Assembly: GCA_003241485.1 (NCBI GenBank)
Contig: QFQD01000055.1
Span: 21,409 to 85,408, forward strand
Direction: 5' to 3'
Length of the DNA stretch: 64,000 bases
DNA from: Ancylobacter novellus
GTDB taxonomy: Bacteria; Pseudomonadota; Alphaproteobacteria; Rhizobiales; Xanthobacteraceae
The notes beneath the pieces are model-generated. The model saw only the letters and a list, made by a program, of their open reading frames with translations. It had not been told where the DNA came from and searched no databases. Made by a program: the position numbers and the translations under genes. Numbering within the stretch: the first letter of the stretch is position 1; every line of letters starts with the position of its first letter. Shown piece after piece: positions 1 through 8,570 of the stretch.

Positions 1-1485
1 AATGTACTGGATCACCTCCTCGCGGCGCGCATGCTCGAAATCGACGTCGATGTCCGGCGGCTCCCGCCGCTCCTTGGAGAGGAATCGTTCAAACAGAAGT
101 TCGCTCTCGGACGGATCGACGGCGGTGATGCCGAGCGCATAGCAGACGGCGGAATTGGCCGCCGAGCCGCGCCCCTGGCACAGGATGCGCCGCTTCTCCG
201 CGAAATCGACGATGTCGCGAATGGTGAGGAAATAGGAGGCGTAGCCCAGCTCGTCGATAAGGCTGAGCTCCTTCTTGAGCTGATCCCTCACCTTATCGGG
301 GACGCCATCGGGATAGCGGATAGCCGCCCGCTGCCAGGTGAGTTCGTCAAGCCGGGCCTGCGGCGTGTAGCCCGGCGGCACCGGCTCCTCGGGATATTCA
401 TATTTCAGTTCATCCAGCGAGAAATCGATGCAGGCGAGATAGGTCAGGGTCTCCGCAACGGCCTCCGGCGCATCGCGGAACAGGCGCGCCATCTCGGCCG
501 GGGCTTTGAGGTGCCGTTCGGCATTGGCCTCCAGAAGCCGCCCGGCCGCTTCCAGCGTGGTGCCCTCACGGATGCAGGTGAGCACGTCCTGCAGGTCGCG
601 CTCGTCGGGATGGTGGTAGAGCACGTCATTGGTGGCGAGCAGCGGCACGCCAAGCGGCGCCGCCAGCGCCTTCAGGCCGGCGAGGCGACGGCGGTCATCG
701 CCCCGGCGCCCCATCCGCGCGCCGAGCCAGAGCGCGCCGGGCGCCGCCTCATGCAGGCTCTCCAGCAGGGGACGCAGAGCGGCGAGACGCTTTGCCGGCA
801 CATCGTCCGGCGGGAGCAGGATGAGCGAGAGTCCACTGGCATCCGCCAGCAGGTCCTCGCGATAAAGAATGCACGCGCCCTTGCCGCCGCGCAGATTTCC
901 CTCCGTGAGCAGGCGACAGAGCCGACCCCAGCCCGCGCGCGTCTGCGCATGGGCGACGATGTCGGGCGTGCCATCGGCAAAGGCGAGCCGCGCACCCACC
1001 ACGAGGGTGAAAGGCGGCAGCTCCGGGCCCAGGCCGGCATCAGCCGACGTTTCCGCCCACAGGCGCAGGAGGCGGGTAGCCGCGTCCTCCGCTTGCGGCT
1101 TTGGCGGCTTCCTCTCGCACCGAGGCACCTTCCAGAAGCCGGCAAAGCGCTCCTTTATGTCCCGCAGCGCCGCATGGGCCCGCACCACGCCGGCCACGCT
1201 GTTGCGATCGGCGATGCCGAGGCCGGCATAGCCGAGCCGCAGCGCCTGTAAAACCAGCCACTCCGCTGTGGAGGCCCCACGCAGGAAGGAGAAGTTGGAG
1301 GCAGCGACCATCTCCGCGAAGGCAGGCGGACCCTCGGGCGCGTGTGCCGCGCCCTCCTCGCCGTCCGGCGACGTGCCTTTGGCGGCGCGCGGCGCGAATA
1401 GATGGATGAGCGCAGGCGCCCCCGCCCCGCCGGGGTCGGCAATATCCGCCGCGCTGTTCGGTAATGGGTCGTGGGGGAATGACAT
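1..1485 (-). CDS. dnaE2: Error-prone DNA polymerase DnaE2/ImuC, N-terminal part (runs off the window)
   Basis: This is the first 495 codons of the C-family error-prone polymerase that carries out SOS mutagenesis with ImuA and ImuB; the gene continues past the left edge of the window. The frame is open from ATG 1485 to base 1. The N-terminus carries the PHP-domain signature of the family (NFSFLRGAS, then GIADRNSVAGVVRAH). The last visible residues, about 476-495, contain PPDIDVDFEHARREE, the palm motif holding catalytic aspartates. An AAGGGAG ribosome binding site precedes the ATG, and the start lies 11 bases after the imuB stop, so it is the third gene of an imuA-imuB-dnaE2 operon. The identification rests on motifs and context; the C-terminal half is not visible. 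Confidence 0.93.
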   Translation of the reverse strand, partial: MSFPHDPLPNSAADIADPGGAGAPALIHLFAPRAAKGTSPDGEEGAAHAPEGPPAFAEMVAASNFSFLRGASTAEWLVLQALRLGYAGLGIADRNSVAGVVRAHAALRDIKERFAGFWKVPRCERKPPKPQAEDAATRLLRLWAETSADAGLGPELPPFTLVVGARLAFADGTPDIVAHAQTRAGWGRLCRLLTEGNLRGGKGACILYREDLLADASGLSLILLPPDDVPAKRLAALRPLLESLHEAAPGALWLGARMGRRGDDRRRLAGLKALAAPLGVPLLATNDVLYHHPDERDLQDVLTCIREGTTLEAAGRLLEANAERHLKAPAEMARLFRDAPEAVAETLTYLACIDFSLDELKYEYPEEPVPPGYTPQARLDELTWQRAAIRYPDGVPDKVRDQLKKELSLIDELGYASYFLTIRDIVDFAEKRRILCQGRGSAANSAVCYALGITAVDPSESELLFERFLSKERREPPDIDVDFEHARREEVIQYI

Positions 1486-1496
1486 GCTCCCTTGCC

Positions 1497-3008
1497 TCAC
1501 GCAAACAGGCCATGCAGGAACCAGCGCGGCTCGCCAGGCTCGCGGTCATAAAGCCCGGCGCGGAAAAGCCAGAAGCGCCGGCCCTCGCGGTTCTCCACCC
1601 GGTAATAATCGCGGGTGGGGATGTCCTGCGGCTGGCGCCACCATTCCGCGGCAATGCGCTCGGGCCCCTCTGCACGGGCTACCTCATGCACCACGCGGCG
1701 CCAGCGGAAGCGCAGCGGCGGGCCGTCGGGCACCTCCGCCAGTGCCTCCACGGGCTGGGGCGGCTCGAACATCATCAAGGGCCGCGGCAACCCGTCCGCC
1801 GGCGGCGCTAGCGACATGGCCGGCAGATCGCCCGCCGGCACCAGTGCGCTTGCCCGGCTTGGATCATGCGTGTCGCGCAAAAGGAAGCGCAGCACCCGCT
1901 CGCGCCCGAGGCGTACAGCGAGCCGATCGACCAGCGCGGCGACCTCCTCCGCCTCGATGGCGCGCCCGTCGAGGCTCACCTGCGCGGGGGTGAGCGGCTC
2001 GGCACGCAGCACGGCGAGCCGCACCAGATCGAACCCGAAGCCGGGGTCGATGGGGTCGGCCAGCGCCGCGATCTTTTCCCGCCACAGCCGGGCCAGCGCG
2101 GCATGGTCGCGCGAGGGGCGCGCGGTCTCAATCCTCAGCCGGCGCACCGCCCCGTCGGCGCGGAAGAACGAGGCCTCGAAGGCGCGCCCACCCTCCCCGC
2201 GCGCCTCCAGCATCAAAGCGAGGTCGTCGACCAGCAGGGCCAGCGTCGCCTCGATATCCTCCGCGCGAGCGATCGGTTCGGCAAAGCGCCGCTCGGCGAT
2301 CGCCGCCGGCAGCGGCCGGCGCGGCACGAGGCGGATATCCTCCTCCCCGCACACACGGCGTAGCCGCGCCAGCAGGTCCTCCCCGAAGCGCGCGGCGAGC
2401 GGCGTGCCAGGCCGGGCGGCGAGATCGCCGATGGTCTTCAACCCGGCGCGGGAAAGGCCGGTCACCACCTCCTCCGCCACACCGAGCAGGGCAATGGGCA
2501 GCCCCGCCACCGCTCGCGCCTCGCCGCCGGGCGGCACGATGCCCGCTTCGCCCATGCGGCCCTTGCCGGCCCGCGCCACGGTAATATCGAGCATCAGCAC
2601 GTCCGCCGCGTCGCGCGCGACAAGCGGGGTCCAGCGGTCGCAATCATCCGCCACCTGCTCGAAAAAAGCGGCATCGGCGACGGGATCGTGCTCCACCACG
2701 GCGAGGTCGGGAATGCGCGCGCGGGCATCTGCCAGTGTCAAACCGGGGGCGAGGCCGCGCCGACGCGCCACGCGGTCCACTGCGGCAAGGCGCAGCGCGC
2801 CCTTCACCTTCTCAACGAAGACAAGCGGCGTCGGGGCGAATGGGTCCGGCGCGCCCGGATCAGACGCGAGCCGGCCCTCAGCCCGCGCGGAGGAGCCCGT
2901 CCTCCCCGAGCCCCGCGCCCTGCACACCCTCGCCAACCGGTCTGCTGGCAGGAATGGGAACCACAGCGCGAGGTAGCGCGGCGAGGTCGCGGAAGGAACG
3001 TGCCTCAT
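1497..3008 (-). CDS. imuB: ImuB, catalytically dead Y-family polymerase-like protein
   Basis: A protein of 503 residues resembling Y-family polymerases. In characterised systems ImuB does not polymerise; it links DnaE2 to the sliding clamp and to ImuA. The start at 3008 gives RYLALWFPFLPADRLAR near the N-terminus, the usual beginning of ImuB. There, the acidic metal-binding DxDxF motif of active Y-family enzymes is absent, as expected. Palm/finger-like sequence follows to about residue 300, including a helix-hairpin-helix-like stretch (TGLSRAGLKTIGDLAARPG), and then a long family-specific C-terminus. The coding region overlaps the end of imuA by 131 bases. A longer upstream extension is open but low-complexity and Arg-rich, and was rejected. 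Confidence 0.9.
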   Translation of the reverse strand: MRHVPSATSPRYLALWFPFLPADRLARVCRARGSGRTGSSARAEGRLASDPGAPDPFAPTPLVFVEKVKGALRLAAVDRVARRRGLAPGLTLADARARIPDLAVVEHDPVADAAFFEQVADDCDRWTPLVARDAADVLMLDITVARAGKGRMGEAGIVPPGGEARAVAGLPIALLGVAEEVVTGLSRAGLKTIGDLAARPGTPLAARFGEDLLARLRRVCGEEDIRLVPRRPLPAAIAERRFAEPIARAEDIEATLALLVDDLALMLEARGEGGRAFEASFFRADGAVRRLRIETARPSRDHAALARLWREKIAALADPIDPGFGFDLVRLAVLRAEPLTPAQVSLDGRAIEAEEVAALVDRLAVRLGRERVLRFLLRDTHDPSRASALVPAGDLPAMSLAPPADGLPRPLMMFEPPQPVEALAEVPDGPPLRFRWRRVVHEVARAEGPERIAAEWWRQPQDIPTRDYYRVENREGRRFWLFRAGLYDREPGEPRWFLHGLFA

Positions 3009-3702
3009 GGTCCCACTCCAGATTCCAGGTACCACCCTCCACCGGCCGCGCGCCCTCGCCGCCACGGTGGCGCAGCAGGGTGACGTGGAAGGCCGGCCCG
3101 CCGGGCGCGTTGGCCTCCCAAGGGGCGGAGACCGCCGGCGCCACGCGCCAGCGCGTCGCGGTCGCCGTCGGCAATTCGCGCGCGGTGGCGCGTAAGAGGA
3201 AGCAAGTGACGCCGGAATCGGCAGCCCGCAGGGAAAGGCGGCGCGTGGCGGTGAGGTCGAGCACCTTCGGTTCACCGAAGGGTTCGATAATCAGCCCGCC
3301 AAGCCCCGGGCAGCGCACTGCATCGCCCGCCGCGCGCAGCACCTCGCCCGCATCGGGCGCCCGCACCAGGATCAGCCGTGCCGGGTCGAGGCCCAGCGCG
3401 GCAAGACCCAGCGCTTCGGGCCGGCCGAGTTCCCCCTCCGCCGCATCCTGCCGCACCCAGAGGATGGGGCGCCCGCCCGGTGCCGCGCGCAGCGTCAGCG
3501 CCAGGGTGAAGCCGGTGGCCGCCGGCAGGTCCGCGCCCCGCGCAGCCTGCACCTCGTGCAGCGTGCCGCGCGGCAGGATGAGGCCGGCCTGCTCCGGCCC
3601 GCCGCCCCCGAGAGAAAAGCTATTGGCCACGTCCGGCAGGCGCTCCGCCTCCAGCCCGGCGAGCATCTGCCGAAGCGCGGCGACATCCTGGTGTCGACCC
3701 AT
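2878..3702 (-). CDS. imuA: ImuA, RecA-like mutasome protein
   Basis: A 274-residue protein, the first gene of the imuA-imuB-dnaE2 operon. ImuA belongs to a divergent RecA/SulA-related family needed for DnaE2-dependent translesion synthesis after DNA damage. The start MGRHQDVAALRQMLAGLE gives the expected N-terminus. The middle has the RecA-like core (GFTLALTLRAAPGGRPILWV, then LGLDPARLILVRAPD), with no canonical Walker A lysine motif, as is usual in this family. A LexA-type operator lies 16-30 bases upstream of the ATG, so SOS control is likely. The last 131 bases overlap imuB in another frame, an unusually long overlap that suggests translational coupling. Confidence 0.88.
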   Translation of the reverse strand: MGRHQDVAALRQMLAGLEAERLPDVANSFSLGGGGPEQAGLILPRGTLHEVQAARGADLPAATGFTLALTLRAAPGGRPILWVRQDAAEGELGRPEALGLAALGLDPARLILVRAPDAGEVLRAAGDAVRCPGLGGLIIEPFGEPKVLDLTATRRLSLRAADSGVTCFLLRATARELPTATATRWRVAPAVSAPWEANAPGGPAFHVTLLRHRGGEGARPVEGGTWNLEWDHEARSFRDLAALPRAVVPIPASRPVGEGVQGAGLGEDGLLRAG

Positions 3703-3717
3703 GACGCGCTCACGTTC

Positions 3718-3732
3718 GTTCCTGTTTTGTTC
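3718..3732 (-). promoter_or_regulatory. LexA operator (SOS box) of imuA-imuB-dnaE2
   Basis: The + strand reads GTTC-CTGTTTT-GTTC, an exact match to the alphaproteobacterial LexA direct repeat GTTC-N7-GTTC. It ends 16 bases upstream of the imuA start. A third GTTC lies immediately adjacent (3714-3717). Position and sequence both fit LexA repression of the mutagenesis cassette, and imuA is a classical SOS gene in this class of bacteria. Binding itself is inferred. Confidence 0.85.
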
Positions 3733-3781
3733 CGTTAAAACGACTCTTTCCGGGTCGAGAGTCAAGCGTCTTGCGGAAGAG

Positions 3782-4234
3782 TCAGTTCGCTTCGGCGCGC
3801 TTCTCGCGGAAGGTCCACACCGCGTTGCCGCCATAGTGCCAGAGCACCAGCAAGCCAGTGACGAGAATCTGCGCGGGCAGATAGGGCGCGGCCAGCACCT
3901 GCGTGAACAGGGCCATCAGCGCCGCGTTCAGCACCATGCCGACCCCGGCGACGAGAAGAAATTTCGTCATCGCCTCGCCATGCGGTTTCGAGGAACGGAA
4001 CACCACATGGCGGCTGAACTGGTAGTTGACGAAGGCGCCGACGAGGAAGCCCGCCGTGGTGCCGAGCACCGGACCGGCAAGGCCCGACTGAACGAGCCCG
4101 ATCAGCACCGCGTAATGCGCCGCGGTGCCGATGCCGCCCAGCACGGCAAACAGCAGGATGTGCCGCAGCCGCGCCATGAGGGCCTCGCGGCGCCGCGCTC
4201 CGGTTCCGGCCTGCAGCCTGTCCACCGTCCCCAT
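3782..4234 (-). CDS. GtrA family membrane protein
   Basis: A 150-residue hydrophobic protein with four predicted transmembrane segments (about residues 25-45, 52-72, 88-110 and 118-138) and the GtrA hallmark FLVGAFVNYQFSRHVVF. GtrA proteins are thought to move undecaprenyl- or polyprenyl-linked sugars across the inner membrane, working with a GtrB-type sugar transferase. It begins 14 bases after the stop of the GT-C protein and is the last gene of the three-gene glycan-modification operon. The ATG at 4234 is used here; an internal start at MARLRHILLF (residue 20) is equally plausible and would remove a basic N-terminal tail. Confidence 0.87.
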   Translation of the reverse strand: MGTVDRLQAGTGARRREALMARLRHILLFAVLGGIGTAAHYAVLIGLVQSGLAGPVLGTTAGFLVGAFVNYQFSRHVVFRSSKPHGEAMTKFLLVAGVGMVLNAALMALFTQVLAAPYLPAQILVTGLLVLWHYGGNAVWTFREKRAEAN

Positions 4235-4248
4235 CCTTGCCGTCCCGC

Positions 4249-6027
4249 TCAGGGCTTCGCCTTCGCCACCTGCGGACCCGCGTCTTTAAGCGAAACCACC
4301 GGCGCATTCTGATCGGGAGTGAACGGGTCGTCATCCGCATCCGGCGGCAGCGTCTGGTGAACCGAGCTGTGCCTCGCGCGCAGATCCGTCACCGTGGAGA
4401 GCGGAACGCCGAGCCGCGCAACCGTGGCATAGGGCATGCCTCCCGCCACGTCACAGCCGATATTGGTCGAGGTCAGCAGGAAGTCCGCCTCATCCCAGTC
4501 TTCCACCATGTCGACATTGGGACCGAGATAGGTGGACACCTGTACGTCCTCCGCGCAGACCGCCACCTTGTAGCGGTGCGGCGGCGTGTGCGAGGTCGCG
4601 ATCTGCTCCTCATGGTCCAGCCCGCGCCGCAGGTCCAGCGCCGCCTCGCGCAGACTCGCCGACCAGTAGTCGCCCTCGAACCGCCCCCAGGCGCCCGCTG
4701 TGCCGCCGACGAGCTGGTTATAGGCGACATATTCGTAAGGGTGCAGCCGCAGGAAGATGGAGACGTTGAACGCGAACAGCGCCACGATCACCGCCGCGAA
4801 ACCGGCCCCCGCCACCGCCGAGCGCGACCACAGCGCCCGCCAGCCCGCCGTCATCCCGAGCGCGGCCAGCACCGTCACCGGCGGGATCACGAAGAGGAAA
4901 TGGCGGATGCCGTTATAGAGCGGGGGATTATCGGCCAGCGTGAACACGACCGGCACTGCGATGGCGAGAGCGAGCGGCAGGAAGCCGATCACCCGCCGCG
5001 GATGCACCGCGAGCAAGTGCCCCATCGCCCCGCCGCGAAGTATGCGAACCGCCGACACCATCAGCATGACCAACGCGACGGCAAGGCCGAACAGCGTCAC
5101 CTCGGGCAGCTTGATCAGCAGATATTCCGACATGTAGGTCGGCGGAATCTGGTCGATCGGCAGCTTCTCGCCATTGATCACCGTGCTCATGTCGAAGGCG
5201 AAATTATTGAACGCGCCCATCGCCTTGAACAGGTTGGTGGGCGGCAGCACCGACCACGGCCAGGTCACCGCCATGATGGCGAAGGCCACAAGGCCGGCGA
5301 CGAGCAGCCGGGGCAGCACGCGCAGCGGCAGGCGCCAGTCGCGGAACACCAGCGTGCCGGCAAAGATCGTCACCAGGAGATAGAACACCGCGAAGACGCC
5401 GCCGACCCGAAGGCCGAGCGCGCTGCCTACCGCCATGCCGAGGCCAATGCTGAGGCGCCAGCCCGGCGCATCGGGCAGCCGTGCCACCAGCGCGGTGATG
5501 AAATAAAGGCTCCACACCATCGCCGCCGCAAAGGGCACATCCTTGGTGTGGGTGAACATCGCCCCGCCATACATGCCGGTGAAGGCCAGCAGCAGCACCG
5601 CGAGGATGCCCGCCTTCTCGCCGCCGAGCAGCTTGGCAAGCTTCCACACGCCGATGAGCCCGACAAAGCCAAAACCGGCGGAAAGCAGATGGCGCCACTC
5701 ATAAAGCGGCAGCGGCACGATGTGCTCGAAGCCGGCGGCGATCAGGTCGAACAGCCCGCCATAGAGGTAGAGGTTGATGTAGTGGAACGCCTGATCGTCG
5801 GTGAAGCCGCTGCGATACCAGGCGAGCAGAAGCTGGCCATAGGTGTGCTGCACCAGCTCGTCATTGGAGATGCCGTAATCACGGAAGGTCAGCACAATCC
5901 AGGCCGCCACTGCCGCGAACACGGCAAGGCTGACCACGCGCGTCAGGGCAACCGAGCGCCAAGCACGCGCGATGGCAGGGGCGGCCCGCACGGCCGCCGC
6001 GGGAAATTCCGACGTATTGAAACTCAC
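4249..6027 (-). CDS. Integral membrane glycosyltransferase, GT-C/GT39-like
   Basis: A 592-residue polytopic membrane protein, about 11-13 hydrophobic segments, of the ArnT/PMT-like GT-C fold. The first periplasmic loop, after TM1, contains NDELVQHTYG, in the position of the acidic catalytic motif. A later loop holds HTKDVPFAAAM, a second acidic site typical of these enzymes. Such proteins transfer a sugar from a polyprenyl-phosphate donor to an envelope acceptor on the periplasmic side. The GTG start overlaps the stop of the upstream GT2 gene (GTGA), so translation is coupled. Together with the GT2 and GtrA proteins it makes a complete donor synthesis / flipping / transfer set. The acceptor (LPS, lipid or protein) cannot be told. 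Confidence 0.78.
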   Translation of the reverse strand: MSFNTSEFPAAAVRAAPAIARAWRSVALTRVVSLAVFAAVAAWIVLTFRDYGISNDELVQHTYGQLLLAWYRSGFTDDQAFHYINLYLYGGLFDLIAAGFEHIVPLPLYEWRHLLSAGFGFVGLIGVWKLAKLLGGEKAGILAVLLLAFTGMYGGAMFTHTKDVPFAAAMVWSLYFITALVARLPDAPGWRLSIGLGMAVGSALGLRVGGVFAVFYLLVTIFAGTLVFRDWRLPLRVLPRLLVAGLVAFAIMAVTWPWSVLPPTNLFKAMGAFNNFAFDMSTVINGEKLPIDQIPPTYMSEYLLIKLPEVTLFGLAVALVMLMVSAVRILRGGAMGHLLAVHPRRVIGFLPLALAIAVPVVFTLADNPPLYNGIRHFLFVIPPVTVLAALGMTAGWRALWSRSAVAGAGFAAVIVALFAFNVSIFLRLHPYEYVAYNQLVGGTAGAWGRFEGDYWSASLREAALDLRRGLDHEEQIATSHTPPHRYKVAVCAEDVQVSTYLGPNVDMVEDWDEADFLLTSTNIGCDVAGGMPYATVARLGVPLSTVTDLRARHSSVHQTLPPDADDDPFTPDQNAPVVSLKDAGPQVAKAKP

Positions 6028-7061
6028 GAGGCGAGACCATCGGGCACGAGCGAGGGGACATGCCGGCCATTGGCATGGGTGGATGTCGCGGAGAGCGAAG
6101 CTGGCGGGGCGAAGCCCACTTCATCGGCGACGAGATAGAGCGGACGGCGCTTCACCTCGGTGAAGATACGCCCGACATATTCGCCGATGACGCCGAGGCT
6201 GATCAGCTGGACGCCGGAGACGAACAGCATGCTGACCATGATGGTGGGAAAGCCCGGCGTACGCACGCCGAGGAACAGCGCCTCGCCGACGAGATAGAGC
6301 CCGTAGACGCCGGAGAGCAGGGCCAGCACGACACCGATGAAGGACCAGACGCGCAGCGGCACCATGGAGAAGGACGACAGCCCGTCAATGGCGTAGCGCA
6401 GCAAGCCCAGCATATTGAACGACGACACGCCGCCGGCGCGCTCGGCCACCTCGAACTCGATTTCCTCCTGCCGGAAGCCGACCCAGCTGGTGATGCCCTT
6501 CATGAAGCGGTTGCGCTCGGGAAGGGCGTTGATCGCGTCGACCACGCGCCGGTCGAACAGGCGGAAATCGCCGGCCCCTTCCGGGATGTCCACTTCGCTG
6601 AGGGCCTGGAAGAAATGATAGAAGCCGCGGGTGAAAAGCCGGCGCGCGAGCGGATCGGTCTGGCGCGAGCGCCGCACCGCGATCACCATCTGCACGCCCT
6701 GCTGCCAGCGCTCGATCATCTCGGGAATCACCTCCGGCGGATGCTGGAGGTCTGAATCCATGAGCACCACAACATCGCCCACCGCGGCGCGCAGGCCAGC
6801 GGCCATCGCCGATTCCTTGCCGAAATTGCGTGCGAAGCGCAGGGCCTTGACCGAAGGATCGCGGCGACCGAGCTCGATCAGCGTGTCGAAGCTGGCATCG
6901 CGGCTGCCATCGTCGACAAAGACGAATTCCCGCTGCATGCCGGGATAACGATCCAGAACGGCGGAAAGGCGGTCATGCAGGGCCTCCAGGCAGGCGGCTT
7001 CGTTATATACGGGCACCACCACCGATACGAGGCGCGGCAACCCTCGGGAAAGGCTCGGCAT
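6024..7061 (-). CDS. GtrB/DPMS-like family 2 glycosyltransferase
   Basis: A 345-residue polyprenyl-phosphate glycosyltransferase. The N-terminal GT-A domain shows SVVVPVYNEAACLEAL, FVFVDDGSRDAS and VVLMDSDLQHPPEVIPEM (DxD metal site). Two C-terminal transmembrane segments follow (about 245-270 and 280-305), as in GtrB and DPMS-type enzymes, which load a sugar onto undecaprenyl phosphate at the cytoplasmic face. The chosen start MPSLSRGLPRLV places the GT2 fold right at the N-terminus; an upstream open extension has no family character. It is the first gene of the operon with the GT-C transferase (4-base overlap) and GtrA. Confidence 0.88.
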   Translation of the reverse strand: MPSLSRGLPRLVSVVVPVYNEAACLEALHDRLSAVLDRYPGMQREFVFVDDGSRDASFDTLIELGRRDPSVKALRFARNFGKESAMAAGLRAAVGDVVVLMDSDLQHPPEVIPEMIERWQQGVQMVIAVRRSRQTDPLARRLFTRGFYHFFQALSEVDIPEGAGDFRLFDRRVVDAINALPERNRFMKGITSWVGFRQEEIEFEVAERAGGVSSFNMLGLLRYAIDGLSSFSMVPLRVWSFIGVVLALLSGVYGLYLVGEALFLGVRTPGFPTIMVSMLFVSGVQLISLGVIGEYVGRIFTEVKRRPLYLVADEVGFAPPASLSATSTHANGRHVPSLVPDGLAS

Positions 7062-7197
7062 GTTATCGTCGCTGTCTTTACTTGAGACCTGCCGTGACGG
7101 CAGGCGGCCTTGCAAATCTTTAGAGGAGATCGACCTCTTGTGAAGTCCACGAACACGTATATTCGGATTGTGATGTTTGTTTGGCCGCGGCACACCC

Positions 7198-8085
7198 ATG
7201 GACGATGACCTTAAAGCCATAGTAGTTTGCGCCGATGATTACGGTTTGAGCATGGGCGTTTGCGATGCAATCGAGACCCTGATCGAACGCGGACGGCTCT
7301 CCGCTACCGGCGCAATGACCGGCCTGCCCGCATGGCGCCGCCGCGCGGGGGATTTCCGGCAGCTCGTCGACGCCCATCCCGCCGATGTCGGCCTGCACTT
7401 TACCCTCACCGGCCAGCGCCCGCTCTCGCCGGCACGCGGCCTCGCCAAGGACGGGCGCCTGCCCGAGATCGGCCCGCTGATCCTGCGCGCGCTGGCGGGG
7501 AGCCTGCCGCGCGCGGCGATTCGCGACGAATTGCGCGCGCAGCTCGATGCCTTCGAGGACCAATGGGGCGCGCCGCCCGACTTTCTCGACGGCCACCAGC
7601 ATGCACACGCGCTGCCGGGCATCCGCAGCATCGTGCTGGAGGAGCTGACGGCGCGCTATGCCGGCCAGCCGCTGTGGGTACGCAACTGCACCGAACCCTC
7701 TGCCTGGGCCCGTCGGCGCCGGCTCGGCTGGCGCAAGGCGACGATCATCGGCACTTTGGCGGCCGGCAGCGCCCCGGCGGCCGAACGCGCTGGTTTTGCG
7801 ACCAATGACAGCTTTCGCGGCCTCTACGGCTTCACCCCTGACCCGCCCTATCGCGAGGTGTTCCGCGCCAGCCTCTCAGGGCCGGGAGAGCGCATTCTCG
7901 TGCACTGCCATCCCGGCACGGTCGACGAGGAACTGCGCCGCCTCGACCCGCTGCTGGAGCCGCGTGAACGGGAGCTGGCCTATTTGATATCGGAGAGCTG
8001 CGGCGAGGACCTGCGTGCCGCCGGCACACGGCCGGCGCGTTTTCACGAGACAGGCAAAGCCGTCGCGTTAGCGCGGCAGGGCTGA
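7198..8085 (+). CDS. ChbG/HpnK (YdjC) family deacetylase
   Basis: A 295-residue protein of the YdjC/ChbG/HpnK family of metal-dependent carbohydrate deacetylases. The motif VVCADDYGLSMGVCDAI at the N-terminus carries the metal-binding Asp pair. VGLHFTLTG supplies a metal-ligand His and FLDGHQHAHALPG the conserved DGHQHxH motif. HCHPGTVDEELRR supplies the catalytic His near the C-terminus. ATG 7198 puts the first motif at the start; a TTG 21 bases upstream is possible. It is transcribed divergently from the GT2/GT-C/GtrA operon across a 136-base gap, which suggests it trims acetyl groups from the same glycan or from hopanoid-linked aminosugars. The exact substrate is unknown. Confidence 0.85.
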   Translation: MDDDLKAIVVCADDYGLSMGVCDAIETLIERGRLSATGAMTGLPAWRRRAGDFRQLVDAHPADVGLHFTLTGQRPLSPARGLAKDGRLPEIGPLILRALAGSLPRAAIRDELRAQLDAFEDQWGAPPDFLDGHQHAHALPGIRSIVLEELTARYAGQPLWVRNCTEPSAWARRRRLGWRKATIIGTLAAGSAPAAERAGFATNDSFRGLYGFTPDPPYREVFRASLSGPGERILVHCHPGTVDEELRRLDPLLEPRERELAYLISESCGEDLRAAGTRPARFHETGKAVALARQG

Positions 8086-8508
8086 GCCCGGCCCGGGCAC
8101 AGGGACCGAGACGGAAGGGGAAGCGGGCGGATCGGCCTTCACGAGCTTCCCCTCCTCCGCCTTATAGTAGAATTGACTGGCGACCAGCCAGCCCTTGAGC
8201 GGACGCAGGGGCGGAATGCAGGTCAGCAACATGACCGGCAGCGTGGTCACCAGGTGCACCCAATAGGGCGCCTGGAATGCCACCTCGATCCACAGGCCGA
8301 ACAGCACTGACGGCACGCAGACGAAGCAGATGACGAAGAAGGCCGGGCCGTCCGCCGGGTCGGCGAAGGAATAATCCAACCCACAGACCTCACAGCGCGG
8401 CGCGAGCTTGAGAAAACCGTCGAACAGGCGTCCCTGACCGCAGCGCGGACAGCATCCCTTGATGCCGCACTCGAAGGGCGAAAGTCGGGGCCAATCCTGA
8501 TGTTCCAT
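8068..8508 (-). CDS. DUF983 family membrane protein
   Basis: A 146-residue protein with an N-terminal zinc-ribbon-like pair (CCPRCGQGRLF and RCEVCGLDYSF) followed by two transmembrane segments (about residues 55-80 and 85-105). This is the standard layout of the DUF983 family, whose members are often found near cytochrome c oxidase assembly genes. No oxidase genes are nearby here, so no role is assigned. The start at MEHQDWPRL is preceded by GGGAGG. It converges with the ChbG-type deacetylase gene and the two 3' ends overlap by 18 bases. Confidence 0.8.
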   Translation of the reverse strand: MEHQDWPRLSPFECGIKGCCPRCGQGRLFDGFLKLAPRCEVCGLDYSFADPADGPAFFVICFVCVPSVLFGLWIEVAFQAPYWVHLVTTLPVMLLTCIPPLRPLKGWLVASQFYYKAEEGKLVKADPPASPSVSVPVPGPGSALPR

Positions 8509-8570
8509 GTCACGCCTCCCGACGCCGATCACCCAGCGCGGGCGCGAGCGTCAGGGATTAAATGCCCCTC

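Noticed and set aside
4237..6138. Long plus-strand open frame antisense to the GT-C gene
   Set aside because: Arg/His-rich composition with no domain; the minus strand encodes a clear membrane glycosyltransferase. It is a GC-driven shadow.
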